The notes below the pieces were generated by a model that saw only the letters and a list, made by a program, of their open reading frames with translations, was not told where the DNA came from and did not search any database. Of a DNA stretch of 64,000 bases, positions 1 through 10,185 are shown piece by piece (within the stretch, counting starts at the first letter, position 1; the number at the start of each line of letters is the position of its first letter). The translations under genes were made by a program, and so were the position numbers. This stretch comes from Plantago ovata (lineage: Eukaryota > Streptophyta > Magnoliopsida > Lamiales > Plantaginaceae): assembly GCA_028274465.1 (NCBI GenBank), contig CM051457.1, positions 51,058,362 through 51,122,361 on the forward strand. The letters run 5' to 3'.

Positions 1-655
1 AAAAGAAACTGGAAAGAAAAAAAAGAAGAAAAGAGAAAAGACCCCAAAAAAGCAAAGAAGGGTCCAAAAAAGAAAGCCAAATAGCAGTTTAGCAAAGTGT
101 TGTGTCTCATTTTCCAATTCTTGTAATGTTCGTAATCGTGTTGTAATTTTCTATTTTTTGTCTTTTGTTTTTGAGTGTCATCTGTTCTAGACTACCCTCG
201 TCCTGCCATTTTGGAAGTGGTGAATAGCTTAAGACTTTACTTGAGAGATGGGTAGAATAGGGGAGTGTAATCTTTTATAGGGAACCCTCCTTCGTTTGAT
301 GAGAGCCAGTACTGGTTCGACCTCTTTGAGGAAAAGTCTTAACATGGTGGAACAGCAGTAAGTCCTCAGTTTCATAGGCACGGGACAACCATTTGTATCT
401 TAGCATGCTTCATTACGTCGTCACTGACTAGGTCCAGGTAGAGAATGTTACGAGAGACTATCTTGTCTTGACATAAGTGCTTATGTGGATGTGTATAAGT
501 CAATCGAGGTATTCTTCGACCTATATTCATGCTTTGACTTATATTGTTTTTGTTCATATGTTATTTGATAGATTCAGTAGATTAGTTCATTTTATTTGGC
601 ATGAGACTCTATTTTGTGTCTTGCATTGATTTTTGCATTAGAGTCTAGCTTAGTT

Positions 656-690
656 ACTTGAGGACAAGCAAAGATTCGGTTTGGGGAGTT
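656..690 (+). promoter_or_regulatory. Hairpin and polypurine tract (plus-strand primer site) of A1
   Basis: An ACTTGAGGACAAGCAA-type stem-loop is followed by a GGTTTGGGGAG run that ends at the LTR start. This is the position of the polypurine tract that primes plus-strand DNA synthesis in LTR retrotransposons. The same arrangement sits next to the 3' LTR of A2, A3, D1, D2 and D3. Confidence 0.75.
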
Positions 691-1874
691 TGATGAATGT
701 GTATTTTACACTTTCATTTGAGTCTTTTTCACCTATTTTAGCTATCCTCTATGATAATTTAGCTATATTTTAGTGCATTTTATTAGAATAGTGTCACGTT
801 CCCCTTTAGTTTTTATTTTACAGGTTTTGGGTGAAAAACGAGGATTTTAGGGCAATTATATTGAAGTTGACAAGGAATTGGTGTTCCAGAAGCCTATTTG
901 GAGTATCTGAAGGTTTCCGGATAGGATTTGGAGTCTAGGGGTCGAATCTGGAGGTTAGAAGGCCACTAGAAGTCAGAAACCGAGTCCGAAAAGGGGAAGA
1001 AATCCAACAACGCGTCGAAAACGTGGAATTCCGCGAATTTTACTCCCGGGCGAATCGCCCGGGACGTGGGGCGAATCGCCCCACACTAGGCGAATCGCCC
1101 GGTGTGTGGGGCCCTTCTCCCCACAAAAATTCGAGGTCTATATATAGTTGCTCAGTTTTTCTCCGAAACTCATACTTTTCAAGATCTATTCTCTCACCTT
1201 TCTCTGTAGTTTTAGGTAGGAACTTCCCAGAGCCTGTTCTGGGGGTTCGTAGCTTAGGAGATACTTTTTCATAGCAGTTTGGAGCTTGTAAGATCGCGAT
1301 TCTTCGGAGACTGACAACCTTCGGTAACATTGTTTCTTACGGTTTATTCTACTTATTTTTATATATCTTTCAACATGTTTTCTTCTATGATTTCTGTTGA
1401 TTGCATGACAACTATGAGTAGCTAAACTTATCGTTGGTGTTAGTATGTGAATTCTTAGCGAAGGGTTGATTAATTATTATGCACAATTGGACCCTAGTCG
1501 ACCTATGCATATCTATATCTTTGTAGTGTTGAATAATTACGGAACACAATTGGACAATAGTGTTTGACTTGTCAGTATCGATATCTTCATAGTATTTGAC
1601 AATTACAACAGGACAATTGATTGATCAAAGATCTCCATGCAAGACTGAGGAATTTACGCATGATTATTAACCCGTTATGCTTTGAAGGACCATACTATCA
1701 CCAATCTCCATTATCTGCTAGAAAAACCTTTGCTTTTCCGTCTGCTGTTTTTATATTCTAAATTAGATTTGATAAAGCTAGTTATAGTCCTTAGAGAACG
1801 ACACTCGAGGTCATTCTACTGCTAAATAACAAATTTATTTGATTAATCGGGACCCGACAACTCTCGGTTCATCA
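691..1874 (+). repeat. 3' LTR of A1
   Basis: The LTR starts TGATGAATG and ends TTCATCA, the same ends found in A2 and A3. It contains three palindromes with a GGCGAATCGCC core (1045-1099), then a TATA-like TATATATA at 1139-1146. The frames at 1023-1274 and 1040-1330 simply read through the palindromes and are not taken as genes. Confidence 0.9.
1139..1146 (+). promoter_or_regulatory. TATA box of the family A LTR
   Basis: TATATATA lies a few tens of bases downstream of the palindrome array. The same arrangement occurs in A2 (15605-15612) and, inverted, in A3. Position and conservation suggest the U3 promoter; the transcription start cannot be seen. Confidence 0.6.
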
Positions 1875-1887
1875 CCACCCAAACGCT

Positions 1888-3151
1888 CGATGAGAACAAA
1901 CACCAAAAGACAGGTTTTGACATGTATTTTGGAAGCCACTTATCTATACTAATACTTGGCTAAGGTTGTTAGGCTTAGTGCAAGCAGTATTTGATAATTG
2001 TAAATACCGAAAACGTTGATCTTGAATTGTCCTAGTGTTTCTAACACATTTATACGAAGATATTCGGCTTAGTCGGATCAAAGAATTGAATAAAACAATT
2101 CTACAAGCAAAAGATTCAGAAACTCAATCATGCACAATATGAACCCTAGCTATGAATTTACATACTATCACCAACTAGAAATTTAGCTACTCATATAAAA
2201 AACGTAATCAACAATAGCAATCATAACAATCATAGATGAAAACATGGTTGAATTGAAAGATAGTGTGCAAAAAATAGTGAGATACAAATTTACCACCGAG
2301 GGTTGTCAATCTCACAAAGATCTAGCAAGGTGAGATCAATAGATGTCCAAATCTCTACCTTTATGCTCCAAATCGCTAAGAAAAGATAGTTCTAAGTCAA
2401 AGAAAACCCAAAACAAGCTCTAGGGTTTATGTTCGCAAAAATAGGAATGAATATATGAAAATTTGACACTTTTATATAAAATATCGCGTGGGCTTCCGGA
2501 ATGCACCAGGCGGACCGCCTGGCACCAGGCGGTGCGCCTGGCACCAGGCTGACCGCCTGGGGTGCCAGGCGGTCCGCCTGCCACGGGCAGCAAGTTTGCC
2601 ATTTCTTTTATCTACGTCCGAATAGAGATTCCGGGCGTGTTCAAACTCGGATTGGCACGTAAGACCCACTGTTGGATAGCTCTTCGAGTTAGCTACGCGT
2701 AGGTTATAACGTCATCCCAATCCAATATTGTATGAAACACTGGTGCCCAAAATACTGAGACTATGCAAATGGAACTTCCAGATTTCACTTCAAAGGATCC
2801 AAAATCTTCATCCGAACTCCGAATGAACTACCATTTCCGCCTCATACAATATATCTCTAATATTTCATGTTCTCCTTGGTCTTGGGCACCGTTTTGAGCT
2901 CCGAAACACCGTCTTTAGGCCTGGAAACACTTCCCGGTACTCCTTGACACACCACGGGTGATCGCGTTGCACCAAAACTTCAATGTTTCGCCATAATTTA
3001 CATCCAAAAGTAGATTTTCACCTAAAACCTGAAAATAACAAAAGAAATAGAAACGTAACACTATTCTAATAAAATGCACTAAAATGCATGCAAGAGGATA
3101 GCTAAATAGGTGAAAATGAACCAAATAAAAGTGTAAAAAACACTGTCATCA
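1888..3151 (-). repeat. Isolated LTR of family C
   Basis: Read on the minus strand it starts TGATGACAG and resembles the family A LTR start. It has a palindrome array at 2506-2583 (CCAGGCGGACCGCCTGG type) followed about 25 bases downstream by a TATA-like TATATAAA at 2471-2478. No second copy and no internal region occur in the window, so it is probably a solo LTR or an element fragment. Its right end interrupts the Sirevirus RNase H frame. The outer (left) border is uncertain because the expected terminal TGATGA is degraded to GATGAG. I find no target duplication. Confidence 0.65.
2471..2478 (-). promoter_or_regulatory. TATA box of the family C LTR
   Basis: TATATAAA on the minus strand lies just downstream of the palindrome array, as in family A. 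Confidence 0.5.
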
Positions 3152-4730
3152 TTGCTGAATCCAAAGGATTTGAGCAGTGCAACAACCTGCCGCAATGTAT
3201 TCAGATTCAGTGGATGAATTGGCAACACAGGTTTGCTTCTTGCTGAACCATGAAATTAATTTTGTACTTAGAAACTGACAAGTTCCAGAGGTACTTTTTC
3301 TATCAAGAGTTGATCCTCCATGGTCAGCATCAGAATAACCCACCAATTCTAATCCAGAATCTTTTCGATACCATAATCTAGCATTGACTATGCCTTTGAC
3401 ATATTTCAGTATTTTGAGTGCTTTCTCGTAGTGTGATTCTCTCGGATCCGATTGGAATCTTGCACACACACAAACAGCATACTGAATGTTAGGCCTACTT
3501 GTTGTTAGATACAGCAAGGAACCAATGAGCTTCCTATACTTGTGTTCATCCACACTTTTGTCTTGTTCAGTATAGCTTAATTTGGTACCAACACTCATAG
3601 GGATCTTTTTAGGTTTCTCTTCCTCTTTGATCCTGAACTTTATGAGCATTTCCTTTGCATACTTTGCTTGATTTATGAATATTCCATCTTTGAGTTGCTT
3701 GACTTGCAATCCTAGGAAATAATTCAATTTGCCCATCATACTCATTTCAAACTTGTTTGTCATGAGTTTGGCAAAATCATCACAAAGTTGCTTGTCCTTA
3801 GATCCAAATATTATGTCATCCACATAAATCTGAACTAAGAGTATTTTACCATCATGGTTCATGGTAAATAAGGTTTTATCAACTTCACCTTTATTGAAAC
3901 CATTATCGAGCAAGAACTTAGCTAATGTATCATACCAAGCTCTAGGTGATTGCTTTAGACCATATACAGCTTTCTGAAGCTTATATACCATCTTGGTTTC
4001 TGAGGGAAGTTCAAAGCCAGTGGGTTGTTCTAGATAGACTTCTTCAGCAAGTTCACCATTTAGGAATGCACTTTTAACATCCATTTGATAAACGATGAAG
4101 TCATTATGAGCAGCAAAGGCTAAGAAAAGTCTAATAGCATCCAATCTTGCAACTGGTGCATAAGACTCATCATAATCCAATCCTTCAGTCTGGCAATAAC
4201 CTTGAGCAACTAATTACGTGCTTTGTTGCTTGTTACTTCTCCAGACTCACTCAGCTTGTTTCTGAACACCTACTTTGTACCAATTGCTTTCTTTCCTTCA
4301 GCAAGGGGTACAAGTTTCCAAACTTTGTTCCTTTCAAATTGATCCAGTTCTTCTTGCATTGTCTTGATCCATTCAGAATTGAAGCTTCTTCTATGGTCTT
4401 GGGCTCAATTTCTGAAACAAAGCAAGAGAACAAAGCTTCTACTTCAACAACATTTGCTTCTTCAGCAAGTTCTTGATTAGTAGATACTTTGGATCTAGTC
4501 ACTTGGCGTTTGTCAATATCACCGATCATATCCGTAGAGGGATGATCTCTAATCCACTTATTAACAGGTTTTCTGCTCTTTGGATCTGGATATGTTTGCG
4601 TTTCAGCATGTGACTCTTTAGCATGTACTTGTTCAGTACTACTGGTATCTTGTTGTGTCTTTGCTGAAATTGGTTCATCAGCAACTGCTTGTTCTGCATT
4701 GCCGGTTTGAGATAACTCGTCAGTAGACAC
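3152..4730 (-). pseudogene. pol: Sirevirus (Ty1/copia) reverse transcriptase and RNase H, broken
   Basis: This is the C-terminal half of a copia polyprotein. An N-terminal linker rich in Ser, Thr, Glu and Gln (about 4560-4730) leads into the region before RT, which is out of frame between about 4180 and 4400. The continuous frame from 4180 then encodes RT, starting [14 protein letters not shown], with the catalytic YVDD in [11 protein letters not shown]. RNase H follows (SDADHGG, then STESEYIAA). The RT sequence is typical of the Sirevirus/Maximus lineage. The frame ends at a stop made by the junction with the family C LTR, so the RNase H end and the 3' LTR are missing. It copied element RNA into DNA when intact. 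Confidence 0.9.
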
Positions 4731-4838
4731 AGGAAGTTGCGTAGTTTCAGCAACATCGGGAGCAACTGTGTCCTTAGCCGGAAATTCTTTATCATGAACT
4801 ATATTTATCTTGTCATGACTTGGAGTAGGAGTGTCATT

Positions 4839-5640
4839 TTAAGAATCATCATTAAGTTCAATAGATTTGACATTTCCAGCATTGGATTCAGTTCTTTGCT
4901 CGTGTATGAGTAATTTCTTCATACATTCTGATATTTCTTCTTCAGAAGGGACTCCTTGTGATTTTTCATAGAATACAACATGCACTGATTCTTCAATCTT
5001 TTCTGCCTTTTTGTTGTAAACTCTATAAGCTTTGTTATGGAAGGAGTAGCCAAGAAATATCGCTTCATCTGCCTTTGGTTGAAATGTTCTTAAGTATTCT
5101 CTACCATTGTTAAGAACAAAGCATTTGCAACCAAATACTCTTAGATGAGTGATGTTAGGAGGTCGTCCAACAAATAACTCATAGGGAGTTTTGTTGTGTT
5201 CCTTAGTTATCAAGCATCTATTTTGAGTATAGCAGGCGGTATTAATCGCTTCAACCCAATAAGATTCACTTATTTCAGTGTCAACAAGCATTGTTCTAGC
5301 TGCTTCCTTAAGGGTACGATTCTTCCTTTCAGCAACACCATTTTGTTGAGGTGTCCTTACTGAGGATAACTGATGGTGTATGCCTTTGGAAGTGCAATAC
5401 TCAATTATGTACTGATTTACAAACTCAGTACCATCGTTTGTTCTGATGACTTTTACCTAGTCATTTTTCATGACTTCGAGCTTGTTCAACAAGTTAGGTA
5501 TTTCAGTCCTTGTTTTAGTCTTATGTTTGATAAAAACTACCCAAGTGAATCTTGAATAGTCATCTACCACCACCAGACCATACTTCTTTCCAGCATAGAT
5601 TGTTGAAGAAAATTCAAACAAGTCCATGTGCAAGAGTTGT
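4839..5640 (-). pseudogene. pol: Sirevirus (Ty1/copia) integrase, broken
   Basis: Two frames cover the integrase. The upstream one (5457-5660) carries HMDLF with the first catalytic Asp and VVVDDYSRFTWV. After a stop, coding resumes with the AERKNRTLKEAAR motif that holds the catalytic Glu. The downstream frame (4839-5291) has the conserved YELFVGRPP and LRVFGCKCFV segments of copia integrases. The zinc-binding N-terminus and the protease are absent, because the sequence is cut at about 5640 where the truncated chromovirus LTR starts. It belongs with the RT at 3152-4730 and the gag at 20271-21400: the chromovirus separates them. Confidence 0.88.
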
Positions 5641-7925
5641 ACCTCCTCCCATTCTCTCATTCACGCCACCATACTGAGAGAGAAAGCAAAAAAGAAAAAG
5701 GCAAAACGCTATGCTTCTCTCTCGCTCTCCACCCTCATCTCCACCGGACACTACCATCGTTGGCCGCGCCGCTATCTGCGCCGCCCATTCCGCCTCCGGT
5801 TTTGATTCATCCTGTCCGAACCGCGCCATTTTCTGTTCCGATTCGTCTGTTTCAGTTGCGTTTGAGCCGCCGCCGACTCGATCTTTGCCGCCGCCGATCA
5901 ATCTCGGCCAAGCTCGGTCCATTCCGACCAGTCCGATCCGCCCCGTTCGCCGCCGTCGTCCATCTCCGTCCCGATCTCATTCGGTTCGATCTGTTTCCTT
6001 TCGCGCCGCCCAATCCCAACCGTGCCGCCTCCGCCGTGCTCCGTCCAGTCCAGTTCGTGCTCCGTTCCGTTCGCTCAGCTCCGCCCCGGCTCTGTTTCTG
6101 CTCCGATTTCAGTTTTGGTAAGTGGTTTCGGCTCCGTCCTTGTGCGTTTCGGATTCAAATCTCGAATTGAATCTTGATTTTAATCCTTTTGTTTACATTT
6201 AATTCGCAGATCGAATCATCTCTTCTCCGTTCGAAGGTAATATCTCTATTATTCTTTTCGTTTCCTTTTTCATTTGACCGTTTTATCCCTGAGTTGCTCT
6301 TGTCCTAAAAATGACCCCTAATCTTGACCTTAAGGACTGATACTGGACTGTTGTTGACTATTATTGGATAATTCGAACTCGTATAGGCTGACTTGGACGG
6401 TTTTGTGATTGTTTAGTTTATTTGTGGATTGATTGGTTACGTTCTGAAAGTTTGGGGGTGTTTTGTTTAATTTCTGAATTTTGGAGAACCTGTTTGTGAG
6501 TTATGGAAACCTGGAGGACTTGTCTGCAACTGTTTGACCACCATTGACCAATCTTAAACTGGTTTAAGCGAGTATTAGTTTCTGGAAAATGTTCTGTTAA
6601 TATTCCGAAACTGTTGGGATTAATTTTAACTTATGTTTTCAAAAAGGATCTTTTTGCAATTTATCACTTAGGGTATTTTAGTAATTTCCAGAGATTGAAA
6701 GAGTGTTTTCTGAAACGTTTCAAGTTAACTAGTTTCTGCTTTGGTACTTTTGTAGTGACTTCCTTGCTAGCTTAGTTGGTTAGGTAGTACTTGACTAACT
6801 TAGAGGTCTCGAGCTCGAACCCCTCCTTTACCATTTCTTTACCGACCTTTTACTTTCCATCCGTTCGACTTCTAGAGAGTAACTAGTTACTTTCTTTTTA
6901 GGTTCTCCGTCGTTCGTTAGCTCTTAAGCTCACTGCTCGTTGAAGACTTTTGCTTGCAAGTTGAGGTGAGTGTTCACCCCAAAACCTATCTATTTGCGAA
7001 AAACTGGAAGGCTATGTGACAATCTGTATCTATTACTATACATTCTGTTATACCGTATGCTTCCGCGTAAAAGTAACTAAGCCCTAAGTATGGCTATTTA
7101 CTTATCTTTGTTTGTTGCTACTCTGTTCTAGATTAACTCTTCTGCAGGAACACTTCTCGATGTTTCGAGATCTGATTATTATTATCTGTTTGTTCTGTAT
7201 CTGTATCTGTTCTGTCTGTTTCTGTGTGACCGGTCGATTAGGTCGTAATTAGGTAGGCTTGGGTAGTGAGGACTATCGGGTTTGCTTGGTTATTGCCTAG
7301 TCTAATCCCTTTTAGGCGTGAGGCACAAGTTGATGAGGTCTATTAGGGTCGTAGGTTCTGTTTCCCCAAAGTACACGGGGGTTTCTGTTTCTGTCCGGAG
7401 TTGTATACCCTCTGGAGGGAGCTATAAGGGCAATCTGGGAGTAGGAGTAACAAGGCGGGCTACACCAACGGAATTCGACTTATCTGTTCTGTCTTTCTGT
7501 TATGTTATCTGTTCTGTTTGCTATTTTATCTGCTGCAAAGGATTTTGTTTTCAAACTGTTTAGTTTTCTTTTGTTAACTTTGAACCTCACTGAGATCCTT
7601 TATCTCACACTTTCTTTGTTTTCAAAAATTCCTTCCTTCCAGATACTACTGAGGATGCACGCGAGTAGGATGCCAGCGACTGAGAGAAGGGTCTGGGATG
7701 TCTCTAGGGATTTGATTTTAAAATAAGAAGATGAAAATGTTTACTTTCTTCACTAGTCGTTATTCTATTTTGACTTCTAAGTTACCGTTGGATTTTACTT
7801 GATTCTGTTAGCGTTGTGGCGCCAATTATTGTTATGACATTTATTGCCGACCGTTACTTTTAAAATTATTTCGGGTTTTCTCTTTGCAAGAAATTTATTT
7901 GGTTTTAAACATCGATACCGTTACA
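5641..7925 (+). repeat. 5' LTR of the chromovirus, truncated at its start
   Basis: The sequence matches the 3' LTR from about 13846 onward, apart from the A2 insertion, and ends in the same CCGTTACA. The TGTAACACC start present at 13555 is missing. The first part is C/T- and CG-rich (5640-6120) and gives long Arg/Pro/Ser-rich frames in several phases; these also occur in the other LTR but show no gene-like feature. A tRNA-like segment lies at 6755-6833. Confidence 0.9.
6755..6833 (+). other. tRNA-like segment inside the chromovirus 5' LTR
   Basis: An A-box-like TAGCTTAGTTGG (6768-6779) and a B-box-like GAGCTCGAACC (6811-6821) stand about 40 bases apart, as in tRNA genes and tRNA-derived SINEs, and the segment ends TTTACCA. 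The acceptor and T stems do not pair well, so this is not a working tRNA. It may be a SINE head or a tRNA relic captured by the LTR. The copy in the 3' LTR is at 14950-15027. Confidence 0.55.
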
Positions 7926-7927
7926 GT

Positions 7928-7939
7928 TGGTACCAGAGC
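7928..7939 (+). promoter_or_regulatory. Primer binding site, tRNA-iMet type
   Basis: TGGTACCAGAGC starts two bases after the LTR end. It matches the usual plant iMet site TGGTATCAGAGC with one change. Confidence 0.88.
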
Positions 7940-8203
7940 TTGAGTTTAAACTCGAGCTTTCTAGGATAGGATCTTTTGACCTTTGGGGTGTGTGTGAGGG
8001 TCCGAGTCGCTGGTTAGGTCTTGCATTTCCTTTTACTTTTCTGATCCGAGTCTTACGTACTAACTTTTAACTGTTTCTCCATCTTCTCTATTCTGATCCT
8101 GACGTCTTTCTGATCCGTTTCAGAAATTATTGAACTTCCGTGGATACTTTTGATTTTGACGTAGTTATTAACTAGCTAAATACGCATGTGCTTACAGATA
8201 GGT

Positions 8204-8644
8204 ATGAGTACCGAAAAGAAAGTCATCCGTTACCGCCTAGTCGAAGGGGAGTTTAACCCTTATACCACCGTCCCCGTCATTGGCATTTACCCTGGAAGCG
8301 TGATGGACAGGGTCGTTCGCGAACGAGACCACTACTGGCTGGAAAACATGAAGCTTCAAGACGAAATGGCAACAAAGGATGCGGAGATCAGATTCCTTAA
8401 GATGGCTTTACGCGCCGCAAAGGAGAACTCCGACTTTGTCTCGTTAACCACATCCAACCTAGGCACCAAGATTCGTAACAGGAATGATCGGAGGACGATT
8501 CCCGATGGTTGTGGACCTCTACGTAGAGTGGAGGATGAGAAAGAACACGAAGAAGAACCCGAGGAGGACCCCTCTGAGGAAGAAGGAGAAGATGCACTCG
8601 TGCCCGAACGACGTTTCGAAGACGATACCGAGGACGTTTATTAG
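8204..8644 (+). CDS. Extra leader ORF upstream of chromovirus gag, unknown function
   Basis: An open frame of 146 codons lies between the primer site and gag. I chose the ATG at 8204 (MSTEKKVIRYR); another ATG lies six codons upstream. The protein has a basic N-terminus, a GIYPGSVMDR segment, a charged stretch likely to form a short coiled coil (about residues 37-70) and a very acidic Glu/Asp tail (about residues 105-146). It is uninterrupted although gag and pol of the same element are broken many times. I do not recognise a family and give no function. It could be an additional retrotransposon ORF, a captured fragment, or chance survival. Confidence 0.5.
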   Translation: MSTEKKVIRYRLVEGEFNPYTTVPVIGIYPGSVMDRVVRERDHYWLENMKLQDEMATKDAEIRFLKMALRAAKENSDFVSLTTSNLGTKIRNRNDRRTIPDGCGPLRRVEDEKEHEEEPEEDPSEEEGEDALVPERRFEDDTEDVY

Positions 8645-9008
8645 GATAGATGCCTTTTCGAGCTCGTACCGAATTTCCCCTTTTGCCAAGCAAGTTTTTT
8701 TTAGTTCAGCCCGACTGAAACTGTTTATGCTTTTCTGTTTACTTGACACTGTGGTTTTCTGTTTACTCGCTAAGACGAGTAGAGACTGGTTTTCCTTTGA
8801 ATAATTGCATGCTTGGTTTATTTGAGACTACGTTGATTTCTTGATTTTGCATTTAGTTTTTAAAGTTCAAGGCATGTTTTCTTTACAGCTCAGTTACACA
8901 CCTGTTGTAGAAGATTAAGTATTTGCCTTAGTTCCTTTTTTCTGTTCTTTTCTAAGTTAGAATTTCGAGGTTGTTGAATCAACTGCTAAGTAGTGCCCTT
9001 TTGTTAGA

Positions 9009-10185
9009 ATGAGTCGCAGAAACACTCGTGGCACCAGCAGCAATGGAAGTGGAGATGATCAACATGCTGAAAATGGAGACCAAGTGGACCGCATAATCGC
9101 CGCTTTGGGAAATTTCAGCGAAACCATTCGCCACGTTAGGACACCACCTGTTCAGCCAGCTCCTCCGCCACCACCACCGATTCAGACCATCGATCAAGCT
9201 GCGGAACATTTCACTCGATTCCATCCTGACAGGCTCGAGGGAACGCCTGATGCCCGTAAGGCTAAGCTCTGGTTAGAGAGTATGGAGAACTTATTCTCGA
9301 TCCTGCACTATCCGGACGAGAGGAAAATTGAGCTTGCAGCTTTCCAGTTCGTGGGAGCCGCCAGGAACTGGTGGAGGAACGTGAATGCATGATGGAGGCA
9401 AGAGGGAGTTGCTCGCAACTGGGAGAACTTCACCAAGGATTTCATGGACAAGTACGTGCTCGTCTGGTCCGCGAGAAAAGGAGAGATGAGTTCCAGGCTT
9501 TGGTGCAAGGGAACATGGATGTTGCCGACTACGACTTAGAATTATCCGACTATTGAAGTATGTTCCGCATTTTCAGGACGATGAACGGGAGAAGGTGCGC
9601 CACTTTGTGAAGGGTCTGAACTCTGAGATCCGGTACAGTTTGTTTGGGACCAACATGCCTACCTACCTCAAGGCTGTTGAACTCGCTTCCGAGGTAGAAA
9701 GTGGTCTCAAAGAAATCAAGATGGCTGATAAGCCGTACTCTAGCAAGAGGAGCTACTCTAGTTCTTCTGGGAACCATGGAGGTGGAAGCCAATCTGGATA
9801 CAAGAGGGAGAGTCGAGGTGGGTATCAAACTGGATATCAAGCACCACCGGTGATGTATCCCCGTAATCAACTGACAACCGTTCCCGTAATGCCACTGGGG
9901 GGTCTGGGAAGTCATCCCAAGCAAGGAAAAACTTCAACTACTATGGAGGAGTCAACCACGATGAGAACAACTGCTGGAAGAGACAAGGCTTTTGTTTGGC
10001 TTGTGGGAGCAAGGATCACAAGATCAGCCAGTGTCCGAACCGTCATGCAATTGTTAAGGGGGGGAGACCAGGAGGCTATGCTCCGAGAAATGACGGAAAG
10101 GGTACTATGGCTAAGCCCGGAGTTTACAGCATAGGTGGTCATGAAGTTCCTGACGCCGCGAATGTGGTTGAAGGTACGTTTACTG
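9009..10185 (+). pseudogene. gag: Chromovirus gag, broken
   Basis: The ATG at 9009 starts MSRRNTRGTSS. The Retrotrans_gag core follows (FTRFHPDRLEGTPDARKAKL, NWWRN) and, near the end, a CX2CX4HX4C zinc knuckle (CLACGSKDHKISQC, around 9990-10035). A TGA at 9390-9392 replaces an Arg codon, consistent with CGA to TGA deamination. Frameshifts occur near 9465, 9545 and 9900. Intact gag would form the virus-like particle shell and bind element RNA. Confidence 0.9.

Larger units (their letters stand above)
1..1874 (+). mobile_element. Family A LTR retrotransposon A1, 3' part only
   Basis: The window opens inside the non-coding 3' internal region of this element and runs through its complete 3' LTR. 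The internal part matches the 3' internal regions of A2 (17400-18104) and, inverted, A3 (49217-49970). It begins with an A/G-rich tract, continues through conserved non-coding sequence and ends in a hairpin plus purine-rich run that abuts the LTR. No coding frame is visible in 1-690; the short frames there are unsupported. The 5' part lies outside the window, so its coding content and target duplication cannot be judged. Confidence 0.85.

Noticed and set aside
1023-1330. Frames across the family A palindromes on both strands
   Set aside because: They are translations of short inverted repeats in an LTR; the protein repeats only reflect the DNA.
4147-4476. Plus-strand frame in the Sirevirus pol
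   Set aside because: It lies opposite the RT coding region and shows no motif of its own.
5628-6170. Long Arg/Pro/Ser-rich frames in the chromovirus LTR (also 13768-14305)
   Set aside because: They lie in biased C/T- and CG-rich LTR sequence, occur in several phases and strands at once, and have no motif.
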